Assembly: GCF_900188275.1 (NCBI RefSeq)
Contig: NZ_FZNY01000004.1
Coordinates: 269,927 to 333,926, forward strand
Direction of reading: 5' to 3'
Length of the DNA stretch: 64,000 bases
Origin: Dokdonia pacifica
GTDB taxonomy: Bacteria; Bacteroidota; Bacteroidia; Flavobacteriales; Flavobacteriaceae
Below, one piece after another: positions 22,201 to 30,661 of the stretch (position 1 is its first letter; each line of letters opens with the position of its first letter). The notes beneath the pieces are model-generated. The model saw only the letters and a program-made list of their open reading frames with translations, ran no database searches and was not told the origin of the DNA. The position numbers and the translations under genes are program-made.

Positions 22201-22839
22201 CTTAGCAGCCATCATTTTATAAATGTCTACGGCAACTTCTACTTCTCGTTCTTGTGCTCCACGGATGGTTGCTTCTTTTATTTCTTTAAGGCTTTCTATT
22301 TCATCTTGAAGATATTCTGCATACTCTTTGAGTTTGTCCACAGGGTAATCTCCAGAAACATTTACATTAAGAATAGGTGTTTCTTCAGAAATACTTAAAT
22401 CAAAAACATTAGGTTCTACTTTAGCACCATTAAAGGTGGGCCAATCTTCATTGGCTGTTTCACTATCTACCTCGTCTTTTACTTTTTGTTTGGCAGCTTG
22501 AACATCCATTTTATAATCAAACTCTACTGTAATAATTGCATAGTCTTCTTGGGAAGTTGAAAGGACCTCTTCTACACCAGATAGGTTTTGTAACTTATCT
22601 TCTAACGGATCTACAATAAGACGCTCAATGTCTTCTGCGGTATTTCCTGGATATGGAACTGAGACATATATCTTAGTTTCATTAATTTCAGGAAAGTTTT
22701 CTCTTGCCATACCTAGATATGCTCCCATTCCTAATGCTAAGAACAGTGCCACTAATACATAGATAATGGTAGGATTGTCTATAGCCCAGCTAGATAAGCC
22801 AAACTCTTTATTTACATTCTTTTTTTTCTTTGCACTCAT
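19219..22839 (-). CDS. RND-family inner-membrane efflux transporter (AcrB/HAE-1-like)
   Basis: A 1,206-residue proton-driven efflux pump with the usual 12 transmembrane helices and two large periplasmic loops, longer than AcrB because of N- and C-terminal extensions. The TM4 region reads GLGMLVDNGIVVVEN, so it has one acidic residue where AcrB has an Asp-Asp pair. The TM10 region reads AGIVVNNGVVLLDY, with Asn where AcrB has the key Lys. Many Bacteroidota RND pumps share such sites. It follows the adaptor gene by 4 bp and forms a tripartite system with the adaptor and the TolC-like protein. The drug or metabolite exported is unknown. Confidence 0.92.
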   Translation of the reverse strand: MSAKKKKNVNKEFGLSSWAIDNPTIIYVLVALFLALGMGAYLGMARENFPEINETKIYVSVPYPGNTAEDIERLIVDPLEDKLQNLSGVEEVLSTSQEDYAIITVEFDYKMDVQAAKQKVKDEVDSETANEDWPTFNGAKVEPNVFDLSISEETPILNVNVSGDYPVDKLKEYAEYLQDEIESLKEIKEATIRGAQEREVEVAVDIYKMMAAKVNFDNVLGAISNGNMTLSAGNLISSGQRRNIRILGEIDTPEQLENFVVKSENGAVYLKDIATVTFAEEDKTTYARDLTLEKGESVNDDEVSESVVMLDVKKRSGKNMIAAVEQITEIIKKAETEVFPPDVKITTANDQSAKTENQVNDLVNNIIFGIILVVGVLMFFLGFKNALFVGFAIPMSMFMSFMILNLMGYTMNTMILFALIMGLGMLVDNGIVVVENVYRLMDEEGMGRIEAAKKGIGEIAFPIIISTLTTVAAFVPLGLWPGLMGQFMIYFPITLSVVLGSSLFVAIFINSMLVSQFMKTDEKPLTAKLLIRITIAMLPIGLMILFLGGPIRGFGSLILVTIALMWVYKYVLHKAAEVFQRRFLTWLENKYRNFLGWALRGWKPIVFTIGIFFTLIATVMAFGISAGSGRTAIEFFPDNKPNQIITYIEYPEGTDIKKTNAITKEIERRIFKVFNDQEYLEGEDYNALVETSVSQVGEGAGNPQTDGGSAAEMPHRSKITATMREYKFRNGADSEELRFKVQDALKGIYPGVVITVEKDAAGPPQGYPINLELQGDDYGELIVAAEKMRNYINSRNVPGVDELKINVNRGKPGTEVIVDREKAGELGVAVGQVGMQLRRAIFGDKAGVYKKDGEDYDIYVRFKEDQRYDNSALFNQNIIFRDQASGQIKEIPVAAVTTTKNTSSFSAIKHRDSKRVVTVYSALAAGYTDAGVVVTAIQEEMKNFTDLPKNVQVNYTGQIEEQQKEMSFLMSAFFGGLGLIFFLLIFQFSSISKPVIIMIAIFLSFIGVFGGIIISGSSFVIIMTMMGIISLAGIVVNNGVVLLDYTQLLIDRKEVAYGLEGKQMLDKDITKQLIIEGGRARLRPVLLTAITTVLGLIPLAIGINIDFFGLFQDFDAGIYVGGDNVIFWGPLAWTVIYGLIIATFLTLIIVPLLYYIVYRIKLYFRGAAVIDNDPETAHIDDEELADALDDNILDNESFNYPIPEGE

Positions 22840-22843
22840 GGTG

Positions 22844-24016
22844 TTAGTATGTTAAGATTCTTACTTCTTGATTGTCTTTTACAGAACGTGCTCCTTCTAC
22901 GATAATAAGGTCGCCACTTTTAAGCCCAGAGAGCACTTCTATTTTATCACCTTGCGATTTGCCAGTAGTAATGATTTGTTGTTTAGCGACGGTTGTGTTG
23001 TTGTCCGCTTTCGCGAAAGCGGTATACACATACTGTTCTCCTTCTGCATTTTCATTGATGACATTTAAAGGAATAAGGATTGCATTATCTACTGTGTAAT
23101 CATTTATAGATAACCTAGCGGTAAGATTAGGTTTTATGTTTCCTGTTTTATTTGGAACGGCTACTTCTATAGGAAAACTTCTGTTAGATGGATTGATATA
23201 ATCTCCAGCTTGTCTAATTTTAGCTTCTATAGTTTCATTAAGTACTGGGAAGAATACACGTACATCTTTTCCTTTACGAACGGTTGTAAGATAGGTTTCA
23301 GGAACTTCTGCACTTACATACATATTATTTAAATTTACAATTCTAAATAATGCCATGCCTGGTGCAACTACAGTTCCTTGTTCTGTAATCACCTCATCTA
23401 TAACTCCTGTAAAAGGAGCTCTTACGGCAGTTTTTCCTAACTGACTTTTCATCTGATTTACCATGTTTTCTGCAGACTCATACTGTGACTTAGATTGTAA
23501 GTATTGTATTTCAGATCCTATTTTTTGGTTCCAAAGACGTTCTTGTCTTTCAAAAGTAGTTTTTGCAAGTGCAGCTTGTGTTTCTAATTGAGCTAATTGG
23601 CTACTTAATCCGCCGTCATCTATACGTCCTAGAACTTGCCCTTTAGAAACACGTTGTCCTTCTTTGACATTTACACGGAGTAATGTCCCTTGATATTCAG
23701 GGTATACAAGTACATTTTGCTTAGTTTCAACATTACCTTGAATCTCAACATAGTGATTAAATAAGGTGTCTTTTACAGCCATCGTTGTTACAAGAACTTC
23801 TTTTTTGGCGGTAGGGTCTTTTTCTGCTATTGCTTTTTCTATTTGATCAAGTTCTGTAGCAATAGTAGCTGCTTTTGTACTTAACTCAGCTTTCTTAGCT
23901 TTTAAAGCTTCTATATTACCAGTCTCAATAATGCTTTCAACCGATGTTCCGCCTTTATCGCCTCCACAAGAAGCAATTACTAGAGCTATGGTTACTATGG
24001 ATAATAAGTTTTTCAT
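22844..24016 (-). CDS. RND periplasmic adaptor (membrane fusion protein, HlyD/AcrA type)
   Basis: A 390-residue lipoprotein (lipobox IASCGG near residue 17) anchored in the inner-membrane outer leaflet. A coiled-coil segment lies at about 32-68. The lipoyl/barrel-sandwich halves are LRVNVKEGQRVSKGQVLGRID and VRAPFTGVIDEVITEQGTVVAPG, separated by the alpha-hairpin, and a beta-barrel and membrane-proximal domain follow. It bridges the RND transporter and the TolC-like channel. The palindrome at 23007 encodes AFAKA at about 333-337 in the C-terminal domain. Confidence 0.92.
   Translation of the reverse strand: MKNLLSIVTIALVIASCGGDKGGTSVESIIETGNIEALKAKKAELSTKAATIATELDQIEKAIAEKDPTAKKEVLVTTMAVKDTLFNHYVEIQGNVETKQNVLVYPEYQGTLLRVNVKEGQRVSKGQVLGRIDDGGLSSQLAQLETQAALAKTTFERQERLWNQKIGSEIQYLQSKSQYESAENMVNQMKSQLGKTAVRAPFTGVIDEVITEQGTVVAPGMALFRIVNLNNMYVSAEVPETYLTTVRKGKDVRVFFPVLNETIEAKIRQAGDYINPSNRSFPIEVAVPNKTGNIKPNLTARLSINDYTVDNAILIPLNVINENAEGEQYVYTAFAKADNNTTVAKQQIITTGKSQGDKIEVLSGLKSGDLIIVEGARSVKDNQEVRILTY
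23007..23020. repeat. Iterated palindrome, coding (AFAKA frame)
   Basis: Perfect copy with symmetry extended to 18 bp (23005-23022), inside the adaptor gene. Confidence 0.95.
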
Positions 24017-24045
24017 TAGTGTTTGATGTTTATGCGGTTGTATTG

Positions 24046-25392
24046 TTAGTTTCTTGTGTTTCTGTAATCTGGTGTGTTTAATACCGTTTCTAGTTCGGCT
24101 TTAGAATTAATCATATCTAGCATAGCCTCTAGTACAGAGTTTTGAGCTGAATATAATTGCGTTTGTGCTTGTCGTAATTCAAAACTTGAAGCAATTCCTT
24201 CCTTGAACTTAATTTGATTTTTTTGTTCTATGCGTTCTGCTAAGCTTAAGTTGTTTTTAAAAACCTCTAAGTTGTCTATAGCGAGTTGATGTTGACTTTT
24301 TGCTTGTTCATAAGCAAGTCTGATTTGCTCTTGTGCATATTCAAAATCTGTCTCTGCTTGATCTAGTGCTATTTTTGCTCTTTGAGTACGAGCGCTTCTA
24401 GCTCCAGAACTAAATAAAGGCACATCTAAGGTGAGTCCGAAAATGGAAGATGCAAAGTAACGCTGATCGCTATCAAAGAAATCAAATGTATCACGTCCAG
24501 CGGCAGTACCTACGTTTATAAAACCTCTTAGGCTAGGTAATGCTTTACTGCGTTCTAATTTTAATTCTAAAGAGCGTTGTTCTGTAAGATTGTAAGCAAT
24601 CTTATAGTCTACATTTTTCTCTATTTCAGGATTGTCTTGAAAAAGTCCTAGTCCTGGTTTAGCGAGTGATGTGAGTGTGTCTGTAAGTTGTGTGTCTGTA
24701 GCAATATCAACACCTATTGCTAAGTTGAGCATTTGAATAGCAATGCCTTCAAGACGTTCTGCATTTACTTTTTGATTGAGTAATTGACTATACGTAATTT
24801 GTAATTGCTCTACATCTTCCTCTTCAGCAAGTCCATTTTCAAAAATAATCCGAGTTTCATCTAGATTCTTTTTAACGGTAGCGATATTGCTATTAAGAAT
24901 TATAATATTCTCTCTAGTGATAAGTACACTTCCGTAGGCGTTAATGACTCCTTTACGAATTTCTAATTGTGTTTTTTCATTAGAATTTTCAGAAAAATCC
25001 AAAAATGCTTTGGCAGCTTGAAGACCGACTAAGTACGATCCATCAAATATTAATTGTGTAAGGGTTGCTGTTGCAGAAGCATTTTGTTGTGTACCAAAAA
25101 CTACAGGGGCAAAAGTGCCAGGCTCCCCTCCAAAAAATTCTGCAGGAATAAATGCGGTGGGTTGTTTTAATTGGTTTTGGTAGTCTATAACTCCATCAAT
25201 TTGAGGAAGTCCCGAAGCGGTGGTTTCCCATTTTTGCTTAATCGCTTTTGCGATATCTCTACGCGCATTAATAGCGGTTTTATTATTGTCTAGTGCAAAT
25301 TCAATGGCTTCTTCCAAAGAAAAGCTCTTTTTGTCTTGCGCCTGGATAGTGAAGCCAGTTAACAATAATAGGATGATTAAGATTCTTGTCAT
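24046..25392 (-). CDS. TolC-family outer-membrane efflux protein
   Basis: A 448-residue protein with a signal peptide ending at IQAQ and two outer-membrane efflux protein repeats made of long heptad-rich helices (SLEEAIEFALDNNKTAINARRDI near the start, QIRLAYEQAKSQHQLAIDNL near residue 350). It forms the outer-membrane duct of the tripartite pump. Its ATG overlaps the last base of the tetR stop codon (TAATG), so it is translationally coupled to the regulator. The adaptor gene follows after 29 bp. Confidence 0.93.
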   Translation of the reverse strand: MTRILIILLLLTGFTIQAQDKKSFSLEEAIEFALDNNKTAINARRDIAKAIKQKWETTASGLPQIDGVIDYQNQLKQPTAFIPAEFFGGEPGTFAPVVFGTQQNASATATLTQLIFDGSYLVGLQAAKAFLDFSENSNEKTQLEIRKGVINAYGSVLITRENIIILNSNIATVKKNLDETRIIFENGLAEEEDVEQLQITYSQLLNQKVNAERLEGIAIQMLNLAIGVDIATDTQLTDTLTSLAKPGLGLFQDNPEIEKNVDYKIAYNLTEQRSLELKLERSKALPSLRGFINVGTAAGRDTFDFFDSDQRYFASSIFGLTLDVPLFSSGARSARTQRAKIALDQAETDFEYAQEQIRLAYEQAKSQHQLAIDNLEVFKNNLSLAERIEQKNQIKFKEGIASSFELRQAQTQLYSAQNSVLEAMLDMINSKAELETVLNTPDYRNTRN

Positions 25393-25997
25393 TATTCTTG
25401 ATTTGATTGTATGAGTTTGTTTAATAATTTTCGACCTTTAGGTGTTACAATACCACGCAAATGATATTCTAAATACATATCATATAAAATGTGTGGTGGA
25501 AATTCTGAAGATGGAAAAATATCTCCATCCTTTATCCCTGTCATTCCTGTAAAATAAATACGTGATACAAATTGCACATTGATGTTTTCTCTAAAGAGAC
25601 CTTCAGAAACTCCACGTGTAATATTTTCAATCATACAGTCTTGCATAAAATCATATTGCTTTTTACGTAGTGATCTGTGAATTTTGGGATAATATTTTTG
25701 TAGTTGATACATAGGAGACGTACGCTCTCCTTTTAAATGTTCTAATACAAAACGTTTGATATCATAAAGCTCTTCTATAGGATTCTTTTTGTTTTCGGTA
25801 ATAAGGTCAATTCCGCTACAAATCATATTAAAAATCCCAGCAGTAGAACCTTCGATAACAGCTTCTTTATTGCTAAAATGGCTATAAATTGTCTTTTTTG
25901 ATATCCCCATTTCTCTGGCGATATCATCCATTGTAATGCTTTTAAACCCTTGATTTAAAAACAGTTCAGTGGCGGTATGTAATATTTTTTCTTTCAT
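25392..25997 (-). CDS. TetR/AcrR-family repressor of the efflux operon
   Basis: A 201-residue protein. The N-terminal HTH (about 1-50) is typical: ILHTATELFLNQGFKSITMDDIAREMGISKKTIYSHFSNKEAV. The C-terminal ligand-binding domain is not assignable. It is the first gene of the operon and is probably autoregulated through the inverted repeat 23 bp upstream of its start. An effector exported by the pump would be the usual inducer for this arrangement. Confidence 0.92.
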   Translation of the reverse strand: MKEKILHTATELFLNQGFKSITMDDIAREMGISKKTIYSHFSNKEAVIEGSTAGIFNMICSGIDLITENKKNPIEELYDIKRFVLEHLKGERTSPMYQLQKYYPKIHRSLRKKQYDFMQDCMIENITRGVSEGLFRENINVQFVSRIYFTGMTGIKDGDIFPSSEFPPHILYDMYLEYHLRGIVTPKGRKLLNKLIQSNQE

Positions 25998-26019
25998 AGT
26001 TTGCGATGCAAATGTACAA

Positions 26020-26049
26020 TGGAAACTTTAAAAACGATTAAAGTTTCCA
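26020..26049. promoter_or_regulatory. Candidate TetR operator
   Basis: Perfect 11-bp inverted repeat TGGAAACTTTA / TAAAGTTTCCA with an 8-bp spacer, located between tetR and the divergent prenyl synthase gene. A further half-site TGGAAAC lies at 26114-26120. Position and symmetry fit autoregulation. Confidence 0.75.
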
Positions 26050-26080
26050 AAGTTTTTACGATAATTTAACATTTGTATAC

Positions 26081-26094
26081 GCTTTCGCGAAAGC
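26081..26094. repeat. Iterated palindrome, intergenic (tetR/prenyl synthase)
   Basis: Perfect copy in the divergent promoter region, 58 bp upstream of the prenyl synthase ATG. Confidence 0.95.
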
Positions 26095-26123
26095 ATATGT
26101 AGCTCCATAACCAATGGAAACCG

Positions 26124-26131
26124 TATTTTTG
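26124..26131 (+). promoter_or_regulatory. Candidate -7 element of the prenyl synthase gene
   Basis: TATTTTTG fits the Bacteroidota TAnnTTTG consensus and lies 20 bp before the ATG. No clear -33 TTG was found at the usual distance. Confidence 0.4.
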
Positions 26132-26151
26132 CATCTAAATTTTTTTATCTC

Positions 26152-27126
26152 ATGCTCTCTGTATTAGAATACTCATCTATTTTTATAGATTATCTTAATG
26201 AACGTTCTCTAGATAAGGAACCTAAAAACTTATATACCCCTATTAATTATATCTTGAATTTAGGGGGTAAAAGATTACGTCCTGTATTGACATTAATGGC
26301 AACAGAGTTGTTTGATCAGCCTTATCAAAAATCCTTAGATGCAGCATTAGCCATTGAAATTTTTCATAATTTTTCATTAGTTCATGATGATATTATGGAT
26401 GATGCTCCTTTACGAAGAGGGCAGCAAACAGTGCATGAGAAATGGGATATAAATACAGGGATACTTTCTGGAGATGCGATGCTTATTCTTGCCTATCAAC
26501 TATTTGAAAATTATGATGGAGCGATTTTTAAGGAATTGGCAAAACTATTTTCAAAAACCGCTATAGAAGTATGTGAGGGTCAGCAATATGATGTAGATTT
26601 TGAAACAAGAGATGATGTTACGATTCCTGAATATCTCAGAATGATCGAATATAAAACCGCTGTTTTAGTAGGTGCGGCTCTTAAAATGGGAGCTATTGTT
26701 GCGGGTGCTTCAAAAGAATGTCAAGAGTCTATATATAATTACGGTAGAGATTTAGGGATTGCTTTCCAATTACAAGATGATTACCTAGATGCATTTGGAG
26801 ATCCAGAAACTTTTGGAAAACAAGTAGGAGGAGATATTATAGAAAATAAAAAGACATTTTTATACCTCACCGCATTACAGAAATCTGAAAAAGATGAAGC
26901 TAGGCAATTAGAACATTTATTTTCTATTACACCAGTAGACCCTACAGAAAAAATAGAAACTGTGAAGCAACAGTTTATAGATAGTGGTGCTGCAGATGCT
27001 ACAAAATCTGAAATGGAAAAGTATACGCAACGAGCTTTTAAATCTTTAGATACCGTAAAAATATCTGAAAATAAAAAAGAATTATTACGTGCATTCGGAA
27101 ATAACCTAATGAAGAGAACGGTTTAA
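26152..27126 (+). CDS. trans-polyprenyl diphosphate synthase
   Basis: A 324-residue enzyme that condenses isopentenyl diphosphate onto allylic diphosphates. It probably makes the octaprenyl or similar tail for menaquinone. Both Asp-rich motifs are intact: the first in LVHDDIMDDAPLRRG (D79, D80, D83) and the second in QLQDDYLDAFGD (D209, D210, D213). The GGKRLRP motif (about 39-45) binds isopentenyl diphosphate. Chain length cannot be set from sequence alone. It converges on the small barrel gene with only 4 bp between the stop codons. Confidence 0.92.
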   Translation: MLSVLEYSSIFIDYLNERSLDKEPKNLYTPINYILNLGGKRLRPVLTLMATELFDQPYQKSLDAALAIEIFHNFSLVHDDIMDDAPLRRGQQTVHEKWDINTGILSGDAMLILAYQLFENYDGAIFKELAKLFSKTAIEVCEGQQYDVDFETRDDVTIPEYLRMIEYKTAVLVGAALKMGAIVAGASKECQESIYNYGRDLGIAFQLQDDYLDAFGDPETFGKQVGGDIIENKKTFLYLTALQKSEKDEARQLEHLFSITPVDPTEKIETVKQQFIDSGAADATKSEMEKYTQRAFKSLDTVKISENKKELLRAFGNNLMKRTV

Positions 27127-27130
27127 TTTT

Positions 27131-27667
27131 TTAAAAATAAACTCTCACAAAAGGTTGCCATGCTTCTGCATAAATTCCGTCATCGTTATCAAACAATACA
27201 TTGTATCGAGCTCCTATAGTGACCCCTTGAATTCGATAACCTGCTCCAAGGAAAAGAGCCGTATTATTTATATCATTGGTAATATCACCACCAATACTTT
27301 CAATACGTTGCGTTCCAAATAATTGTTCTACCTCCGCCGATAGTTGTACTTCAGGAATAGGGTTTGCCAAAAAGATACCACTCACACCATAAAGCGTAGA
27401 TGAAAAATCTCTAAACTTCTGGTAATTGAAGTTTAAACCGGGGCCAAAGGCAATGTAAGGATTGTATTGATATATCGCACTTGGTGCTACTGTTATTTGG
27501 GTATTGTTTGAACCAAAAGCAAGACCTAATCCTCCTCCAAAACGAACTTTTTTCCAAAATTCGCTTTGTGGTTTAGGTGCGGGATCTTCTTGAGCTATTG
27601 TTTTACTTTGAATACCTAAAAAAAGGACAAATAGAATACATAGAGAGACGTAACTTTTATATTTCAT
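27131..27667 (-). CDS. Small outer-membrane beta-barrel protein, function unknown
   Basis: A 178-residue protein with a signal peptide (to about TIAQ, residue 26). The mature part alternates short hydrophobic strands with glycines (VRFGGGLGLAFGSNN, AIYQYNPYIAFGPGLNFNYQKF) and ends in an aromatic strand (FVRVYF). That pattern indicates an 8-stranded outer-membrane barrel. It is divergent from the 2-oxoglutarate dehydrogenase gene. No specific family was recognised. Confidence 0.72.
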   Translation of the reverse strand: MKYKSYVSLCILFVLFLGIQSKTIAQEDPAPKPQSEFWKKVRFGGGLGLAFGSNNTQITVAPSAIYQYNPYIAFGPGLNFNYQKFRDFSSTLYGVSGIFLANPIPEVQLSAEVEQLFGTQRIESIGGDITNDINNTALFLGAGYRIQGVTIGARYNVLFDNDDGIYAEAWQPFVRVYF

Positions 27668-27778
27668 GAGGCTGTTTGTTAAAATAATCTCATAAATATA
27701 GGAATTATATACCCTAAAATGTTAAATATTGTATTTTTGTACGTCTATATGTCAGTAAGACATAGATTATAACTTACA

Positions 27779-30529
27779 ATGGATAGATTTTCTTTTCTAA
27801 ACGCAGCCCATACAGCTTATTTTTCAGAGCTTTACGATCAGTATTTACAAAACCCAGACAGTGTTGAGCCTAGTTGGAGAGCCTTTTTTCAAGGTTTTGA
27901 CTTCGGTATAGAAAGCAGCGATGCTGTTTCAGATGAGGTAGGAGGGACTCAAATAGTGATTCCTGAAAATCTAAAGAAGGAGTTTGATGTTGTCAATTTA
28001 ATAGATGGATATCGAACACGAGGTCATTTATTTACAAAGACAAATCCTGTAAGGAATAGACGTAAATATGAGCCTACACTTGCTTTAGAAAATTTCAATC
28101 TCTCTCAAAGTGATTTAGATCAACAGTTTGAGGCAGGTTCTATATTAGGATTAGGTAAAACAAGTTTGCGTGATATCGTAAATCACTTAGAAGCTATTTA
28201 TTGTGATTCTATAGGGGTAGAGTATATGTATATACGTAAACCTGAAGAAAGACAATGGATTCAGAATTGGTTAAATACGAATGATAATCATCCTTCTTTT
28301 GATCCAGAACAAAAAAAACATATCCTCAATAAATTAAATCAAGCAGTGTCTTTTGAAACATTTCTACATTCTAAATATGTAGGACAAAAGCGCTTTTCTG
28401 TAGAAGGACTTGATGCGATGATTCCTGGACTGGATACACTTATTGAACGTGGATCGGAAAAAGGAATACAACAATTTGTGCTTGGTATGGCACATCGTGG
28501 CCGATTAAATGTATTGGCAAATATTTTTGGAAAATCACCAGAAGCAATTTTTTCTGAGTTTGATGGAAAAGAGTATGATGAAGATGAATTATTTGATGGA
28601 GATGTAAAATATCATATGGGCTGGACAAGCTTTCGCGAAAGCGATAAAGGACATAATATCCGTATGGATCTTGCTCCTAATCCTTCCCATCTAGAAACAG
28701 TAGGTGCCGTTATAGAAGGAATGTCAAGAGCAAAAATTGACACCAAATTAAACGGAAACGAAAAAGCAATCCTTCCAATAGCGATACACGGTGATGCAGC
28801 GGTTGCTGGTCAAGGTATTGTATACGAGATTGTGCAAATGGCACAACTGGATGGTTATCGTACCGGAGGAACAATTCATATCGTTGCAAACAATCAGGTA
28901 GGGTTTACTACAAATTATCTAGACGCAAGATCTTCTACCTATAGTACAGATATTGGAAAAGTAACCTTGTCTCCTGTGCTTCATGTAAACGGAGATGATG
29001 TAGAAGCTGTTTGCCATGCATTTGCATTTGCATTAGATTTCAGAATGGAGTTTGGACGTGATGTGTTTATAGATATTTTAGGGTATCGTAAATATGGCCA
29101 CAATGAAGGTGATGAACCTCGTTTTACACAACCAAAATTGTATAAAGCAATTTCAAAACATAAAAATCCAAGAGATATTTATGCCGCTCGTTTACTAAGT
29201 GAAGGTGTCATTGCAGATGGGTATGTAAAAGAACTTGAAAAGAAATATAAAAGTGATCTAGAAGAAAATTTAGAAGCTTCTCGTAAAAGAGATAAAACGG
29301 TCATTACCGAGATTCTGGCAGATGATTGGAAAGATTACGAGCTAGGTACACTAGAAGATATACTTGCTCCTGTAGATACTACATATGATCAAGCTAAGTT
29401 AGATGTTCTTGCAAATGGGATTACTAAATTACCTGAAGACAAGAAGTTTATTCGTAAGATAGAACGTATTGTTGCAGATCGTAATAAGCAATATACAGAA
29501 ATCAATAAATTAGACTGGGGAATGGGTGAATTACTTGCCTATGCTAGTTTAATGGAAGAAGGGTTTAATGTTCGTATTTCAGGACAAGATGTAGAGCGTG
29601 GTACGTTCTCACATCGTCATGCGATTATTAAAACAGAAGATGGAAACGAAGAAGTAAATCTTCATAATAGGCTTGATGTAAAGGGGCATATGGATATCTA
29701 TAATTCATTGCTCTCAGAATATGGAGTCGTAGGATTTGATTATGGATATGCCATGGCAGCTCCTAAAACGTTGACGATTTGGGAAGCACAATTTGGAGAC
29801 TTTTCAAATGGAGCACAGATCATGCTAGATCAATATATTTCTGCAGCAGAATCAAAATGGAAAACTCAGAACGGACTTGTAATGCTCCTGCCTCATGGAT
29901 ATGAAGGACAAGGATCTGAGCATTCAAGTGCACGTATGGAGCGGTATTTACAATTATGCTCTCATGATAATATGATTATGGCAGATGTGACAACACCAGC
30001 AAACTTTTTCCATTTATTACGTAGACAAATGAAGTGGAATTTTAGAAAACCACTAGTTGTGTTTACTCCAAAATCATTATTGAGACATCCACTTGTAGTA
30101 AGCAGTAAAGAAGATCTTGCCAATGGAAGTTTCCAAGAAGTTTTTGATGATCAAAAAGTAGATAAGAAAAAAGCAACATCTCTTGTTTTCTGTACGGGTA
30201 AATTCTATTATGATTTATTAGCATATCGTGAAGAAAACAAAATAGATACAGCTGCTATAGTACGTATAGAGCAATTATTTCCTTTACCACAAGATAAGAT
30301 TAAGGAAATTATAGCATCGTATCCTAATGTGACTGACTATGTTTGGGCACAAGAAGAGCCTAGAAATATGGGAGCTTGGGGATATATGCTTATGAATTTT
30401 GATCAAGTAAGGTTACGTGTTGCTTCTCGTAGAGTTTATAGCTCACCAGCAGCAGGTAGTAGTACCAGATCAAAAGCTAGACATAGAAAAGTAATAGAAA
30501 GTGTTTTTGAAACACCAAAAGAAAAATAA
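27779..30529 (+). CDS. sucA: 2-oxoglutarate dehydrogenase E1 component
   Basis: A 916-residue thiamine-diphosphate enzyme of the TCA cycle that decarboxylates 2-oxoglutarate and succinylates the lipoyl domain of E2. The N-terminal E1o segment (AYFSELYDQYLQNPDSVEPSW) and the cofactor and substrate motifs VLGMAHRGRLNVL, AIHGDAAVAGQG, YRKYGHNEGDEPRFTQP and LLPHGYEGQGSEHSSAR are intact. The palindrome at 28629 writes SFRES into the segment just before the conserved NPSHLE block. The E2 gene follows after 132 bp that contain several stem-loops. Confidence 0.96.
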   Translation: MDRFSFLNAAHTAYFSELYDQYLQNPDSVEPSWRAFFQGFDFGIESSDAVSDEVGGTQIVIPENLKKEFDVVNLIDGYRTRGHLFTKTNPVRNRRKYEPTLALENFNLSQSDLDQQFEAGSILGLGKTSLRDIVNHLEAIYCDSIGVEYMYIRKPEERQWIQNWLNTNDNHPSFDPEQKKHILNKLNQAVSFETFLHSKYVGQKRFSVEGLDAMIPGLDTLIERGSEKGIQQFVLGMAHRGRLNVLANIFGKSPEAIFSEFDGKEYDEDELFDGDVKYHMGWTSFRESDKGHNIRMDLAPNPSHLETVGAVIEGMSRAKIDTKLNGNEKAILPIAIHGDAAVAGQGIVYEIVQMAQLDGYRTGGTIHIVANNQVGFTTNYLDARSSTYSTDIGKVTLSPVLHVNGDDVEAVCHAFAFALDFRMEFGRDVFIDILGYRKYGHNEGDEPRFTQPKLYKAISKHKNPRDIYAARLLSEGVIADGYVKELEKKYKSDLEENLEASRKRDKTVITEILADDWKDYELGTLEDILAPVDTTYDQAKLDVLANGITKLPEDKKFIRKIERIVADRNKQYTEINKLDWGMGELLAYASLMEEGFNVRISGQDVERGTFSHRHAIIKTEDGNEEVNLHNRLDVKGHMDIYNSLLSEYGVVGFDYGYAMAAPKTLTIWEAQFGDFSNGAQIMLDQYISAAESKWKTQNGLVMLLPHGYEGQGSEHSSARMERYLQLCSHDNMIMADVTTPANFFHLLRRQMKWNFRKPLVVFTPKSLLRHPLVVSSKEDLANGSFQEVFDDQKVDKKKATSLVFCTGKFYYDLLAYREENKIDTAAIVRIEQLFPLPQDKIKEIIASYPNVTDYVWAQEEPRNMGAWGYMLMNFDQVRLRVASRRVYSSPAAGSSTRSKARHRKVIESVFETPKEK
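28629..28642. repeat. Iterated palindrome, coding (SFRES frame)
   Basis: Perfect copy inside sucA, in a variable stretch between YHMGW and NPSHLE. Confidence 0.95.
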
Positions 30530-30530
30530 A

Positions 30531-30599
30531 ATTTCCATGAAGATGGAAATCTCGTAATAAGAAAGATTAATTTTGAAAGGAGGATGTGACTCCCTCCTT
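30531..30599 (+). other. Two stem-loops between sucA and sucB
   Basis: ATTTCCAT/ATGGAAAT (30531-30550, 4-nt loop) is followed by AAGGAGG/CCTCCTT (30577-30599, 9-nt loop). Neither has a strong T-run, so processing or mRNA stabilisation is likelier than full termination. Confidence 0.6.
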
Positions 30600-30623
30600 C
30601 GAGAAAGTTTAATTAATAAGTCC

Positions 30624-30637
30624 GCTTTCGCGAAAGC
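30624..30637. repeat. Iterated palindrome, intergenic (sucA-sucB)
   Basis: Perfect copy 25 bp upstream of the sucB start. Confidence 0.95.
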
Positions 30638-30661
30638 ATAAAAAGCGTAATTAGAATAACT

